64,000 bases of DNA from contig NC_082597.1 in assembly GCF_030936135.1 (NCBI RefSeq), positions 78,598,495 to 78,662,494 of the forward strand, given 5' to 3'. Positions 53,001 through 63,614 of the stretch are shown one piece after another. How positions within the stretch are numbered: position 1 is the stretch's first letter; each line of letters begins with the position of its first letter. Made by a program: the position numbers and the translations under genes. A model generated the notes under the pieces. It did not search any database. It had not been told where the DNA came from and saw nothing but the letters and a program-made list of their open reading frames with translations. The DNA comes from Gavia stellata (Eukaryota; Chordata; Aves; Gaviiformes; Gaviidae).

Positions 53001-54223
53001 GGGATTTGAATGTGTTGACTAGAGCAGATGAAAACTTGATTTCTCCCAAGTTACCTACTCTTTAACTCTTGATTTTCACTCAGCTGATGCTAGTTTTCAT
53101 GATGTTGATTTACATTCCCTCTACCTTCATCTGAGGTGATGTATTAGGAAATCTTTCCTTTTTCTTCAGCTCAAACACTAAGATGTTTCCAAGCATTGGT
53201 TTCTAGAAGCTGCTGCAGTCAGTGATGCGCACTTTCCTTTTTGCTATCTTCACACAGTGCTATAATCCTTTCCTAAAATCTCACTGTGTTGAAAAACTGA
53301 ACTGGAAAGGAAGGCGACGATTGACTTTCCCCTAAATACTACTACCGTGTTCTGAACTATTTACCAGGTTTACAAAATGTGTGCATCTTCCGTGGAAGCA
53401 GATTTGAGTTTGTTTGCAACTATTTTAATAGACCACTAATCCTGAAGCTGTCAAACTCACTACATAATTTAACAAGTTGACATAGAGCTGTTATTAGTAA
53501 GCCAGTGGTAGACCACATCAGATGTGTTGTACTATTTGAGGATACAAAGTACTTAATCTACCATAGTTTTGTCCCATTTGAGATTAACATGCCTGTATGT
53601 GTGTTAAAGCTAACTTTTTGCCTCTGCTTACAAACTGTGCTTGATGGTCAGAATGAGTAACTTGCCTAAGCGTACACTAAGCACTGTGACTCGAGTCCTC
53701 ATTTGCTGCTTCTCCCTTGCTCCCTTCTCTTTTTCCTGCGTGTCCCTACTAGAATTTGATATTCTTCAGATTCTTCCCTTTAAAAAAGGAGGACACAGTG
53801 TTTTCAGAGACTTCCTCATTCCTAATGAGGAAGGAGATCTGTGAGAACAGTGGCCATGAGCAGATGTTTAGGGAAGAATAAGATGAGTATATATGACGTT
53901 TGTGAATTGCCTTCCTTCCAAAAACAAACTTAAATCCCTATTTAGTAAGTATACTAACATCTGTATTGCAGTAAAAGCTGAAAAATTGCTAACTGTAATT
54001 TTTTTCCTCCTCATATGCAGGAAACATACTGTTGAATGTTCTAATTCCACCCAAGATGCCATGTACAAGAACCGGAAAAAACAATGTTCTTATAGTTTGT
54101 GTTCCTAATCCACCGATTGATGAGAAGAATCCATCTGTTCCTGTCACTATGTTAATAAGGGTGAAAACAAGTGAGGATGCAGATGAGTTGCACAAAATCT
54201 TACTGGAGAAAAAGGAGGCTTAA
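44003..54223 (+). CDS. NUP50: Nucleoporin NUP50 (Npap60), seven coding exons
   Basis: Nuclear-basket nucleoporin that helps release import cargo from importin-alpha and recycle the receptor. The joined exons (44003-44071, 45203-45286, 47505-47700, 48964-49623, 50570-50648, 51720-51838, 54021-54223) give 1410 nt, or 469 residues plus TAA; all introns are GT-AG and the phases agree. The N-terminus (about 1-46) is the importin-alpha-binding segment, with KR at 3-4 and a basic patch at 38-46. FG motifs lie at 78, 116, 230, 276 and 306. The conserved stretch around [20 protein letters not shown] is in exon 5. An acidic run of six Glu precedes the C-terminal Ran-binding domain (about 338-469), which includes [12 protein letters not shown] and ends in [10 protein letters not shown]. 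The start ATG has A at -3 and G at +4 and matches the human N-terminus from memory. Oddity: Val29 replaces human Met29, the short-isoform start. Confidence 0.97.
44072..45202 (+). other. NUP50: NUP50 intron 2
   Basis: 1,131 bp, AT-rich, with T and A homopolymer runs (for example a 12-14 A run near 44,880). No further feature seen. Confidence 0.9.
45203..45286 (+). CDS. NUP50: NUP50 coding exon 2, residues 24-51
   Basis: 84 nt, phase 0 at both ends, with acceptor ttcttcttaaag and donor GTAATG. It encodes [20 protein letters not shown] followed by KRRNVGSE. This is the basic second half of the importin-alpha-binding region. Residue 29 is Val (GTA), where human NUP50 has Met. Confidence 0.96.
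45287..47504 (+). other. NUP50: NUP50 intron 3
   Basis: 2,218 bp. The stretch at about 46,200-46,700 is conspicuously purine-rich on the + strand and may be an old degraded repeat, but I recognise no family. A C-rich patch sits near 45,770. The intron ends in a long T-rich tract. Confidence 0.88.
47505..47700 (+). CDS. NUP50: NUP50 coding exon 3, residues 52-117
   Basis: 196 nt with a long T-rich tract before the CAG acceptor and a GTAAGT donor; ends in phase 1 inside Gly117. It is Gly/Ser-rich and holds FG motifs at 78-79 and 116-117 (the second FG is completed by the next exon). This is typical of the NUP50 linker after the importin-binding segment. Confidence 0.95.
47701..48963 (+). other. 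NUP50: NUP50 intron 4
   Basis: 1,263 bp of AT-rich sequence with short T runs. Nothing else is recognisable. Confidence 0.88.
48964..49623 (+). CDS. NUP50: NUP50 coding exon 4 (largest), residues 117-337
   Basis: 660 nt, with acceptor ttcttctaatag and donor GTAAAT; enters and leaves in phase 1. It contains the highly conserved block [20 protein letters not shown] plus the following [12 protein letters not shown], then a Ser-rich linker with FG at 230, 276 and 306. The large central exon is characteristic of the gene. The reading frame stays open into both neighbouring introns, but splice sites and homology fix the boundaries. Confidence 0.96.
49624..50569 (+). other. NUP50: NUP50 intron 5
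   Basis: 946 bp, no coding signal. The text near 49,705 (ttgaactagaccataattgat) loosely resembles avian CR1 tail wording, but too weakly to call. Confidence 0.88.
50570..50648 (+). CDS. NUP50: NUP50 coding exon 5, residues 337-363
   Basis: 79 nt encoding an acidic [11 protein letters not shown] stretch followed by the start of the Ran-binding domain ([15 protein letters not shown]). The acceptor is tatttaaag, with a rather A-rich lead-in, and the donor is GTAAGT; phase 1 in, phase 2 out. It is shorter than the usual length for open-frame detection, so it was placed by frame continuity with its neighbours. Confidence 0.94.
50649..51719 (+). other. NUP50: NUP50 intron 6
   Basis: 1,071 bp, AT-rich, ending in a G run and then a 12-13 T tract before the CAG acceptor. 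Nothing else seen. Confidence 0.88.
51720..51838 (+). CDS. NUP50: NUP50 coding exon 6, Ran-binding domain part 1, residues 363-403
   Basis: 119 nt with acceptor T-tract then gcacag and donor GTACGT. It encodes [20 protein letters not shown], then [19 protein letters not shown], the core of the Ran-binding (RanBP1-like) domain. Phase 2 in, phase 1 out. Confidence 0.95.
51839..54020 (+). other. NUP50: NUP50 intron 7
   Basis: 2,182 bp. A small CpG-bearing segment lies at about 52,750-52,840 in otherwise CpG-poor sequence. Box-C-like GATGA motifs near 52,140-52,170 do not make a convincing snoRNA. Confidence 0.85.
54021..54223 (+). CDS. NUP50: NUP50 last coding exon, Ran-binding domain part 2, residues 403-469 and stop
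   Basis: Acceptor ctcctcatatgcag, then [20 protein letters not shown], the segment [15 protein letters not shown], and the C-terminus [15 protein letters not shown] with TAA at 54221-54223. This completes the Ran-binding domain; the sequence agrees closely with human NUP50 as I remember it. Confidence 0.96.
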
Positions 54224-54378
54224 ATAAGTTGCAGTCAGTGATTTGAGGAATTCTTGCCAAACTGCTGCTGCTCTTTTTTTCTTCCGTAACTTCACTTGAA
54301 CACTTAACTCTTTACTCTGATATTAAGAACTGTTATAGGAATTCTGGAAAAATTCTGTGAGGAAAAGCTAAACTAGCT

Positions 54379-54384
54379 AATAAA
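54379..54384 (+). terminator. NUP50: Proximal poly(A) signal AATAAA of NUP50
   Basis: AATAAA lies 156 bases after the stop codon, followed at a suitable distance by a GT-rich and then T-rich stretch (ggactgtgcgccctcatttt). It would give a short 3' UTR of about 180 bases. Confidence 0.65.
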
Positions 54385-57300
54385 AGCTTTAATAGAACAC
54401 AAGTTGGACTGTGCGCCCTCATTTTTCAATATCTAAATGCAGGACCTCTTCTGGATAAAGCACATTGATTTAATTTAAAGCATATGTTTTTAACACCGGT
54501 CGCTTTGACCAAATGGACTGAAATCAGAGTACAAAAACATGGTACCAGAGCTTCCTCACAGACTGTGGTGCAGTGCAACAACCTCCTGTTTTGAGAAGGG
54601 AGGATGTTGAAGTTTAACTATTGAAACTGTTTCTAGACTCCAGATTTTTAATTTTAATTGGTCTGTCATATTCTGGTGAGACTAATTTTTCAAACCGTCG
54701 GTGACAACAAGGTACCCCAACAACAATGATACTCTATATTGTACTGTGTTTTAACACTTACAGACTCGTGTGCTTTTGGGACTCAGACTGCATCTCCAGA
54801 TATTTAAAAGAAAATTTGCTTGTGTATTCTTGTTGACAGTAGTGTTTCTTAGAGAAGAACTGTCAGTTCTGTTCTTACTGTAGCAACAAGCTAATGATGT
54901 GCAATAGTACAAGCAGAGAACTGGAAGACTGTTTATCTTGGACCACAACCGGCATTTGCTGACTTCTGACAAGTCAGAGGCACAGGGCTGCACTTCCATT
55001 ATGGTCCCTCCGAGGTATTCTTCCCTAGTCCCTTGGGCTAAAACTGAAACCCAGCAGAGGCAGAGTTGTAAATGTTGTACTCATCTTGCTACTCGTACTT
55101 TTCTGAAGATACCTCTTTTCACAAACAAATTGCAGGATTTTTATAGATCTTTATATTGCCTCTGGCCATTACCAAGAATACATGCGGAAATGTGTGTGTG
55201 TGTGTCAGTAATTATGTTTCCCGTGTGCTAAAACAGCAGTGCTTTACTGCATTACATTAGGTAAAGCAGTAGTTTGCAGCTTTAGGACAAGCTTTCTGTC
55301 GCAAAAGTAGGGAGCACTAGGTTAATCGATAACTTAGTTTTCAGCTGTGTTAAAATTAACCATGTGGCAATAATTTGTGGATCAGAACATCATTCTGTGA
55401 CCAGTTGTCATCTCAACTTTATCAGACCTTGTTTGGTTATTTAATCCTTTTCTTTTTCAGATCTTGTTTGCTGGAAACTCCTTCCCTAGTAATTGTTTTT
55501 CTGCTTCACTTCCAGCTCTGGAAATTATCTCAAGAGCTGGATATTAATATTAAACTTGAACTGCTCTCTGATCTGTCACACTGACCAGTTCTGGGGAGAT
55601 GGAAGAAATATGCCACCCTGTCGCTGGCTGACATGGCACAGAGGGAAAAATCCCATTCTTTAGAAAAAAGCAGCATGATGCAATTCTCACAGGGGACCTG
55701 GAAATCCACAATAGTGGCACCCTGTGGGTGGGGAAAAAGTAATAGCACCACTTGGGTAGATGCAGCACGTCTCACCTGCTCCCTGCTGCTCTCTGCAGGG
55801 GAACAAACAGCTGCCTTCAGTCCTCATTCACTGCACAATTCAGGTTACGGCCTTTTTTCCCCCCTTCTTAACTAAAAGGAGGAAACACGTTAGAGGATCT
55901 ATAGCCCTCTTGACCAAAGTTCAAAAACAAAGGCCTTTGCTCGCATTTCAGCTACACTGAGGTCACAGGAATTGCATTTTTAACACTCAAGTGTAAAGGA
56001 AGCTTATATTTCAAGTATTTGAAGTTGTATCTAAACTGGTGCCTTTTTTTTTTTGCATCTGGCTCAGTACTTAACCATTAAAAGTAAGTGACATTACTTT
56101 CCTCAAAATAATGTGCTTTCTTTTTTTTTTTAAAAAAAAGCCTTGCTGATACCTAAATTGGAGGCTGAAGGCTTGCATGTTAATTGTGTACGTATGAAAA
56201 GCAGAGCATTGCCTGAAAGTTTATTACAGGCTCAGGTTTGATGTCCAAGGGGCTCAGTTAACTTTGCATTTTGTCGTTCGACTGTAGTGTCTTAAACATG
56301 TCTGCGCAGAAAGGCTTACAGACTAGAGTGCTGGATGTGGTAAGCAGATTTGTTACGCGTCCCAGTTGAAGAGCAACTCCGTACAGATTGTGTCGGTGGT
56401 CTTGGGTTTATGTTTGTTCACTTCCGAAAGCTCGCAGATATAGAACTGTTCCTTCATCCCTTGAAATGTGGACCAATCAGCTTAAACAAGTAACAGACAA
56501 ACGGAACTTCCCCTGTATCCTTACGATGTGCCTCTGAAGTGAGGCAGTCTGGGGTTTTGCACACCCGTGTTTGGCCCAGTTGTAAAGCTGGCAAACTGAA
56601 GAACAGCTTGTCGTGTTTCTGAGGATGAGCACAGAGTGTAAGGAAAAATAAGTGGAAGAATAATAAATTGTGTTGGAAAAAGTTAACCCTTACAGTATCC
56701 ATGGCAGCAAGTAATATCTTCTGTTGGCTGTGGGAAAGTCTTATTGAGATGAGACACCTTAATTTTTTAGCAACGTATGTATTTATCAGTAAAGCTAGGG
56801 AAAGGTATATAATTGGGATCTTGTGTTAATTAGAATATCAAATGCATGCATAAAAACATGATTTTAAACATTTTAGATGGGGAAAGTTACCACTAAAAGA
56901 ATGGGGAAGCATTTTAGTGCAAATTAGATTTTAATCAACATCGATAGTGACCCTGCAATTACCTGGACTGCAATTACCTGTTCAGTTATAAAGCACAACC
57001 TTTCCCCAGTACTGTTATAAAAACAGACTTTTGATGATGCTTCAGTTTCTAGTTAAGAAATACTGAAATACATAAATACTGTACAAGGCCAGAGATTATT
57101 ACACAGAAATAAAGGCCTAAAATGAGTTAAAAGCAGAAGTTAGTGGAGAGCATGGACATCAATATACTAATGCCTTCATAACAAAGTGGCACATGCTATA
57201 CAAGGAAGGAATTCTGATCAGAATTCCAACTCAGTGAGGCATTCCTGTATCGTGGTAGATACTTAATATATTTAACAGCTGGATATCAGATACCTGATGT

Positions 57301-58056
57301 TAAAGAGGCAGGTTCCATCCCTAATTTGAGTTTATGCCTTCACTGTTTCAGCTGTACGTAGGTGCTGGAGTGTCCTACGGATCACGCATTCTTCCTTCTG
57401 CTGTAATTTTGAAGTTTCAGCTGCTTAGAAATCTTTCCTTTCCCTCTCACCTCCCCAAAATAGAAAAATCAAGATCTCTGCTTCTTTTAATTATCAGAAT
57501 CATCTGTAAGGGAGATTATTACAGTTGGTTTTAATTTTATTTTAAAATATTAAATTGCTATGTGCAGGGTTTTTTGTTTTGTAATGTACTTAAAATTACC
57601 TATTTGGGAGCACAACAGCGTGTTCCTATAATCCCTTTTGGTTGACGGATGTGAAAGTTTAAATTAAATTTCCAGTTCAAATGAACGTGTTGTAGAACGT
57701 AGACCAATTAGGAGGTACGCTTTACTCTGAAGAACTTCAGCTCCCTTTGCAGCACTGTAACATTTAAAATGTCCTTAAAGACTTTCTTTCTGATGCCTTA
57801 ACTTGTTTGCATTTGCTAAAATTTTGTAGCTGGTGCCTGTGTGCGGAAATTAACTGATGTTAAGCGATTTAAAGTGGCATGAGCTAGTACAAATCCAATG
57901 AAAATGCTGAATGTGATGGTTTGTTAATTGTTAATAGATTTCAAACTGCTCTGAATTTTTCAGTGGATACTTAAGTTTCACATAACTTGTCATGTAACAA
58001 TGTTTTCATTAGTTCTAATACATTGAGGAAGTGTACAAAAATCCATGGAAAATGTG

Positions 58057-58128
58057 AATAAACGAATGGGAGATAAATGTCTTCTGTGTATCACTTTCAC
58101 TTTGAGTGTGTAACACTGTATTAATAAA
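58057..58128 (+). terminator. NUP50: Distal poly(A) signals of NUP50 (two AATAAA)
   Basis: AATAAA at 58057-58062 and again at 58123-58128. Sequence character changes just after, from AT-rich to more GC- and CpG-bearing at about 58,150, which fits a transcript end. Other AATAAA motifs near 56,660 and 57,109 are possible alternatives. Confidence 0.45.
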
Positions 58129-58149
58129 ATTAATTTTACAGTCAGTTGC

Positions 58150-61100
58150 TTGCAGGTGAACTCCCGCCTACAGAATCCTGCGCATGGCCTTACTGCTGCC
58201 AAAAGAAGCCATGTCCGACTCTGCCCCTTCCTCAAGCCGGCTTCGAAAGCTGTCACATGGCGAAGAGCCAGCTCAGCAAATACGCTTTCTTCTTGCCAGG
58301 TCAGCGAGCTGAATGAGCTCAGAGGGAGGAGCTGGGGCTGCCTTTTACTACGAAGAAAAAAAGCTAGTTCTTGCCCGCTAAGAGATTGACTGTAGAGGCC
58401 GACCTCTAAAGATCCCCCCACTTGAATACTGAAAGATTGAGGAGCAAAAGTAATCTGTTTGCCTGATGACATATTAAGAACTTAAGATCTAGCCAAAAAA
58501 GCACTGTCCTAAAGCCAGGCCACAAAGAGATTCTTCCCTTCATTGGTTTGTGACAAGTTTGGCAAATAGAAAAAAAAAAAGAGAATAAAATCAAGACAGA
58601 CTGGTCGTGACAGTCATGACAAGCGTAGATCATCTTGCCAATGCGCCATGAACTGCTGAGGCCATGAGAGCGCCTATCACCCAACTGTACTTTCTGCGGT
58701 TGGCCACTATCGTGCTGTCAGCCCTACCTTACTCCTGTTCATAGTTCCGGAGCTATCCACTTTATGCCCACAAATGGGAGCTACTTCTTGCATGAGGATG
58801 CACTCAAAGGTTAGCAAAAATTACCTCAACATCCCCCCATCATCACCCTGCTGGTTACAATGATTGAGAAAACCCAAGAGCCTCTGTTCCATTTTTAAGG
58901 ATGCAGTTGCTATCAATAGAGAGCCACATTTCTACCTAAATTGCCCAGTACTTTTTTTTTTTTAAACCCCACAACTTCATGTACTGAGGATGTTGGCATT
59001 ATTCCACATTTTGGACATCTCTTACTTCCTTCCACTTAAAAAGACAGCCCGCACTTGCTTACGCAGTCTCCCTAGCTTTCGGCAGCCATAAAGAAAAGAA
59101 AGCAAAGTAACAGTTCTCAAGAGCAGAAATGAGCTTGTTATTCATTTCAGGCTGGGGCAATCTAGAACATCTAATGCTTAGTGCTTTGCTAATCCCCAAA
59201 GATTTCACCACTTGCACAACAGGAAGGGGCAAAAATAACAGTGCAGAAGACAACAAGTCCTGAACACACAGCCTAAGACAATGCAACACTCCAAGAACAG
59301 TCTGCGTTCATCAAAACCGGCCTCTTTCCTAATCCAGCAGGAAAATGCCCCTCACAGCAGACTAGCCACAGCAACCGAGTCATACAGACGTCAGAACTGA
59401 TTCATCTGAAAAGCACATCAAGTATAAGCTACAGGCTACGTACATGTCATCGGCTAGAAAAATAGCGAAGGTGACAAGTAAACTTTAACCGTGATCCAAA
59501 TGATGTATCGACAGATGGGTTACCTGCTGTAATCAATCTGCTAAAGACAAAACTGAAAGCCAGATGAAGAGCAACAGCCAGCCAAGTAATTTTGAGTCAC
59601 TTAGCCTTACATATGACACGACATTTGAAGTGGTCAATGAGTTCAGACTCAAAGTTTGGTAAACAGCTTGCTGTGGTAGAATACTTGCTTCATAGAAAGG
59701 TTGTGGGACAGACAGACAACCGAAGTTTAGGCGGAGAAGAGCAACAAACTTCTCTGAATATTCAGCAGATGACAACTGGATTACAAACCTCTGCACTACT
59801 GCACAAGTTACAGTACGTGACGGCGTGAGCACCCGTCACTGACTGACCCGCATGACATACAGGAGGAATGGCACACAAGAACCAACACAAGGTGAGCAAA
59901 GGAGGAGAAGAAGAATGTACACTGAAGTAGTCATTGATACACTTATCCAAGTTTCTGTTAGGGTAGCACACTGCTCATTTTTTTAAAGCATCATACTTGT
60001 TTAGAAATTCTTATTTGCATCTGAGCATCCTGAGTAAGTATTATAATAAAAATAAATATTCATAATAATCAGTTTTGTGGCTATTACTATTAGGAACATC
60101 ATAACCTTTACTGAGAGGTAGCACAGAAATGGATCATCTCTGGAAGCCTGCAGAGACTTCAAAAGATACAAATAGAATTTGCCTGCTAAGGCAGTACCAC
60201 TGAGTAAAAAGTCTCTGATTTTGGTTTACTACCTTGTATCATAGATGACATCAGACAAAAAGTTTTGTACTGTATTAATTGCGGTCAATGCTAGCTTTGG
60301 AGCCCCACCTGAACGGGTGCACGCTCGGGGCATTCTTACCTGCAAATGGTAATTCTGTTGACTGCAACTCCAGGGAAAACTTGCAGGTGGTTTCTCCATT
60401 GTAAAAAGCAAATTCCTAATGCTGAAGAGAAAACGGTAGATCACATACCAAATTTAACTACTTTGGCAGTTTATGAAGTAAGTGTTTCCTTACCTTTACA
60501 ATGAAGTCAGAAATGACTACTGCGAACATCGCCTATGCTGATCTTCTTATGCACTGGGCAGGTTAACCACGGAGGTACTTACCAGGAAGCATGTAATTCA
60601 GAACTCTTGCGGAGAAGGAAACTTGAAGAATAACTCTTCTTGCTCCTTGATGTGATCCAGAGTGATCTATGACTCTGATTTTCAAAGCAAAACCCAGTCT
60701 GACACTTGCAGCGATCAGCAGGGACGGAATAGTGGGTTCTGCCAACTTTCCTGTCCTTCAGGAGCAAAGGAACGCCTCTAGATTTGGTGCAGGCTGAAGG
60801 CATTCTCCATTTCTCAGTGACATAGGGTTTTGATGAATGCAGTGGTTGCATCCAAGTTAAAGGTTGAGTATGAGACTTCGAAGAGTCTGTAGACTAGTGA
60901 ACTGCTTTTCCTGGATTTCCCCAGCAATATTGCTCCAGCAGGAAAAGCAGAACCATAAATGTAAACACCCTTTTATGTCGCAGGGAGATGGGAGGCAGAA
61001 AAGCATAGGTTGAGTAATCACATATTATGAAATACTAAGTTATGAATCACCAGAATCAACTGAATGTTGACGTAAACAGATAACAGGGAAAACGTTAAAG

Positions 61101-63610
61101 CAGCTGGAACTAACACTTCAAGACAAAAGCTTTTTTTAAATGCAGGTCGTCCCCACTGATCTGCGCAGGGTGACTTGGTCTTTTTGAAAATTATCAGCCA
61201 GCTCCATTCGTTTCAATAGGGCTTTAAAACTGTCTATTCCCATCTTCATTTTACCAATTTCTTTGAAGTGAATTCAGAACCATGCGACTTAACTACTTGC
61301 ATACTTACTATTCTCAAATTTATGTTATTGCCTGAAGTTCAGCATCCTCAGCAGTGCGCTCTCGCCTCTGCAGGCAGCAGCCGCCCCAGTCTGCTTTGTT
61401 TAACAAGATGCCTCCTCGCCCTCTCCCACCCCTCACGTTCCTCCTATGCTCTGACAAGGATGTTTTGCCAAAAGATCATTCTTCTTGTGTAGGCGCCATA
61501 GGGTATACATCGCATGCGGGTACAATGACAGCTATGTGGCTGGCCAATTTTATCTTCTGCAGTGGAAGTGCAGTAGAGGGAAGAAGTCTACACTCCTCAC
61601 ACATAAGTAAATCCAAATTGTGCACACAAACACTTCCATCTCATCTGAACAAGAAAATGGATCATCTACCCTGTTTTTCGCACCACCATCTCAATCAACG
61701 CTAACCCTACTAGGAAAAGCCAACTAGCTTGACTCGGGGAAGAGTTTTCTGGCTTAACCAATCATAAATGACTTATTTCCCATGATGAGATCAGTAGATC
61801 CCATCTTTACCCCTGTGAGGAACCAAGCTGAAGGCAGAACTTGAATTAACTAGTGTTTTCCTTGATGTATTCTAATATGTTTTCTTTACTGAGTAGCATC
61901 TGCTGCTCCCAGATGCTCATCTACACTGTGGGTCTGATTTTTCCATTAACAGTCTTCCTGCATTTTACTCCTTTGCTTTCTGCAAACTTTTAATTACAAG
62001 TTTCAAGAACAACATTTCTGACAGGAGTACACAAGTAACTACGTGCTAGCAAAGATGAGTATTTTTTCTTCAATCTCCAAAGTGTGATTTTACTTTGTAA
62101 AATCAGACTTCGATGATAAACTTGCGTGCAAAGCAATAGTACAGTATTTCTTGGGGGCATCTCTCCAGACGAGGACAGGCAAGACACAAAACATTCCAGG
62201 ACGAAAGCACATGAGTTAACTTGGCTCGCCAAAGCAGGGACTCTATTGAACAAGAGATCCGGCCACACTGTTAAAACAGTATTTTTCTTTTAGCGTATTA
62301 ATGAAATTAATTCATTACAGTTGTGAAAGTTTTTCAAATCTGCTATGTGGCAGTTGTCTTTCCCAGCAGCATTTGGATTAAAAACCAAAACAAGCACACC
62401 TTTTCCTAACACTAACTCATGTTGAAAGACTAACTAAACAGGTGAGGTTTATGACCATGATTTGTAAGCTTCTGCTGCTCTTTGCCTTTTGTACTGTTTT
62501 AAATAATGCTTTCTCCACTATGGCTGCTTTCAAAAGCTTTCAATTTAAAGCATTCAAGTAAAATCGCACTGTTTGTTTCTAAGCCACATTTTAGTATTTC
62601 CCAAGCAGTTAAGATTTCTGTCCAGTTGCGTGTGCCTGCACAGAACACCACTGCCAACAATCTGCTCAAATATCCATATAAAGAACTAAAGCACGCTGTT
62701 CTCTTTCCTAAGGTCTTTTTTTTAATTTTGCTTAACATACCACACATCTCCAAGCTATCACGCGTGGCTTAGCAGAGATGTTGTTACACCACACATGGGT
62801 TCATAAAACAGTCCCCGTCCGGGATTCTTTGAAACGGAATCATCAGCAAGTCACCTCCTATTTATAGTTGGTAACATTTGTTTGATGAGCGTTTCATTTT
62901 AACTAATTCAGATAGAAAAATCCCCCGAAGAAGCCTACTGTGAAATGTTAGTCATAAAAATCAGGTGGAGAGGGAGGATGCAGTGCCTTGCAGGTACTGA
63001 AACCAAAACCAATTCAGTGTTGGTATGGACAATTTAAGGCAGTATAAGCAGTTAAGAGCTAAAGAGCAATCTCATTTTTACCACATTGCACAAACCCATA
63101 TTGAAGTTTTTCCTGAATTTATCAGGAAGAAATCATTACAGCCGTCAGTCTCTCAGTATCATACACCGCACAAACCGAAATGTTAATGACTACATAATTA
63201 AGTTTAAAACAAAACACAGATCAGTTTAGAAGGGCTGCGTTTTTCATGGGGGTTTTTTGTGTTTTGTTTTTTTTGGGTTTTTTTAATGCTAGCATCCAAA
63301 AGAAAAAAACAAAGCCTTTTTAAACAAATTCAGGAGTACGCTGACTTTCACCTTCCACCGCCTTATACAATGTCAAGCTGTCAGAGGCTGATCATTGAAA
63401 GATTCAGCAAGCAGAGTCAGAAGTTGCGCTTTGCCCAAAGTGGAGTAAGAACGAAAAGTAAAGAGGCTGCTTTGCCTCATGAGTGTCTGTTTGGCAGCGC
63501 TTACAGTGTGCCACAGAGCATTATTCCACCATTGATGCTTGCCACCAGTAAGGAAGACATTCAAACTCAAACACCACTAAGCACAGCAGAGAGAAAACAC
63601 TATTAACAAA
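58150..63610. other. Interval between the NUP50 3' end and the putative convergent gene
   Basis: No recognised coding exon. The part at 58,150-58,400 is richer in GC and CpG than the preceding 3' UTR and carries a 160-codon minus-strand open frame (57990-58472) of no known family. The part at 60,300-60,810 carries diverged direct repeats and strong minus-strand splice donors. The rest is AT-rich with nothing recognisable. Confidence 0.5.
60340..60421 (-). other. Exon-like segment with consensus splice sites
   Basis: On the minus strand a pyrimidine tract and acceptor (ttttctcttcag) precede an 82-nt segment that ends in a strong donor, CAG|GTAAGA. Two of its three frames are open. A second strong donor, CTG|GTAAGT, occurs 243 bases upstream (exon end 60583). 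The segment may be an exon of an unannotated minus-strand transcript, or chance. No protein family recognised. Confidence 0.3.
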
Positions 63611-63614
63611 ATTC

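Larger units (their letters stand above)
54224..58145 (+). other. NUP50: NUP50 3' UTR, longest proposed form
   Basis: Starts after the TAA. The short form would end near 54,400 and the long form near 58,145, using distal AATAAA signals. The long extent is inferred from those signals and from knowledge that mammalian NUP50 has a multi-kb 3' UTR. It contains a (TG)-rich run near 55,190-55,206, a 15-bp-period direct repeat at 56,953 and a 20-bp palindrome at 57,208. Confidence 0.55.

Noticed and set aside
57990..58472. 160-codon minus-strand open frame at the NUP50 3' end
   Set aside because: No recognisable domain; it spans the proposed poly(A) region, and part lies in ordinary AT-rich UTR.
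63259..63606. 115-codon + strand open frame near the right edge
   Set aside because: No domain, a low-complexity T-rich start and no splice context; it probably overlaps the end of a minus-strand transcript or intergenic DNA.
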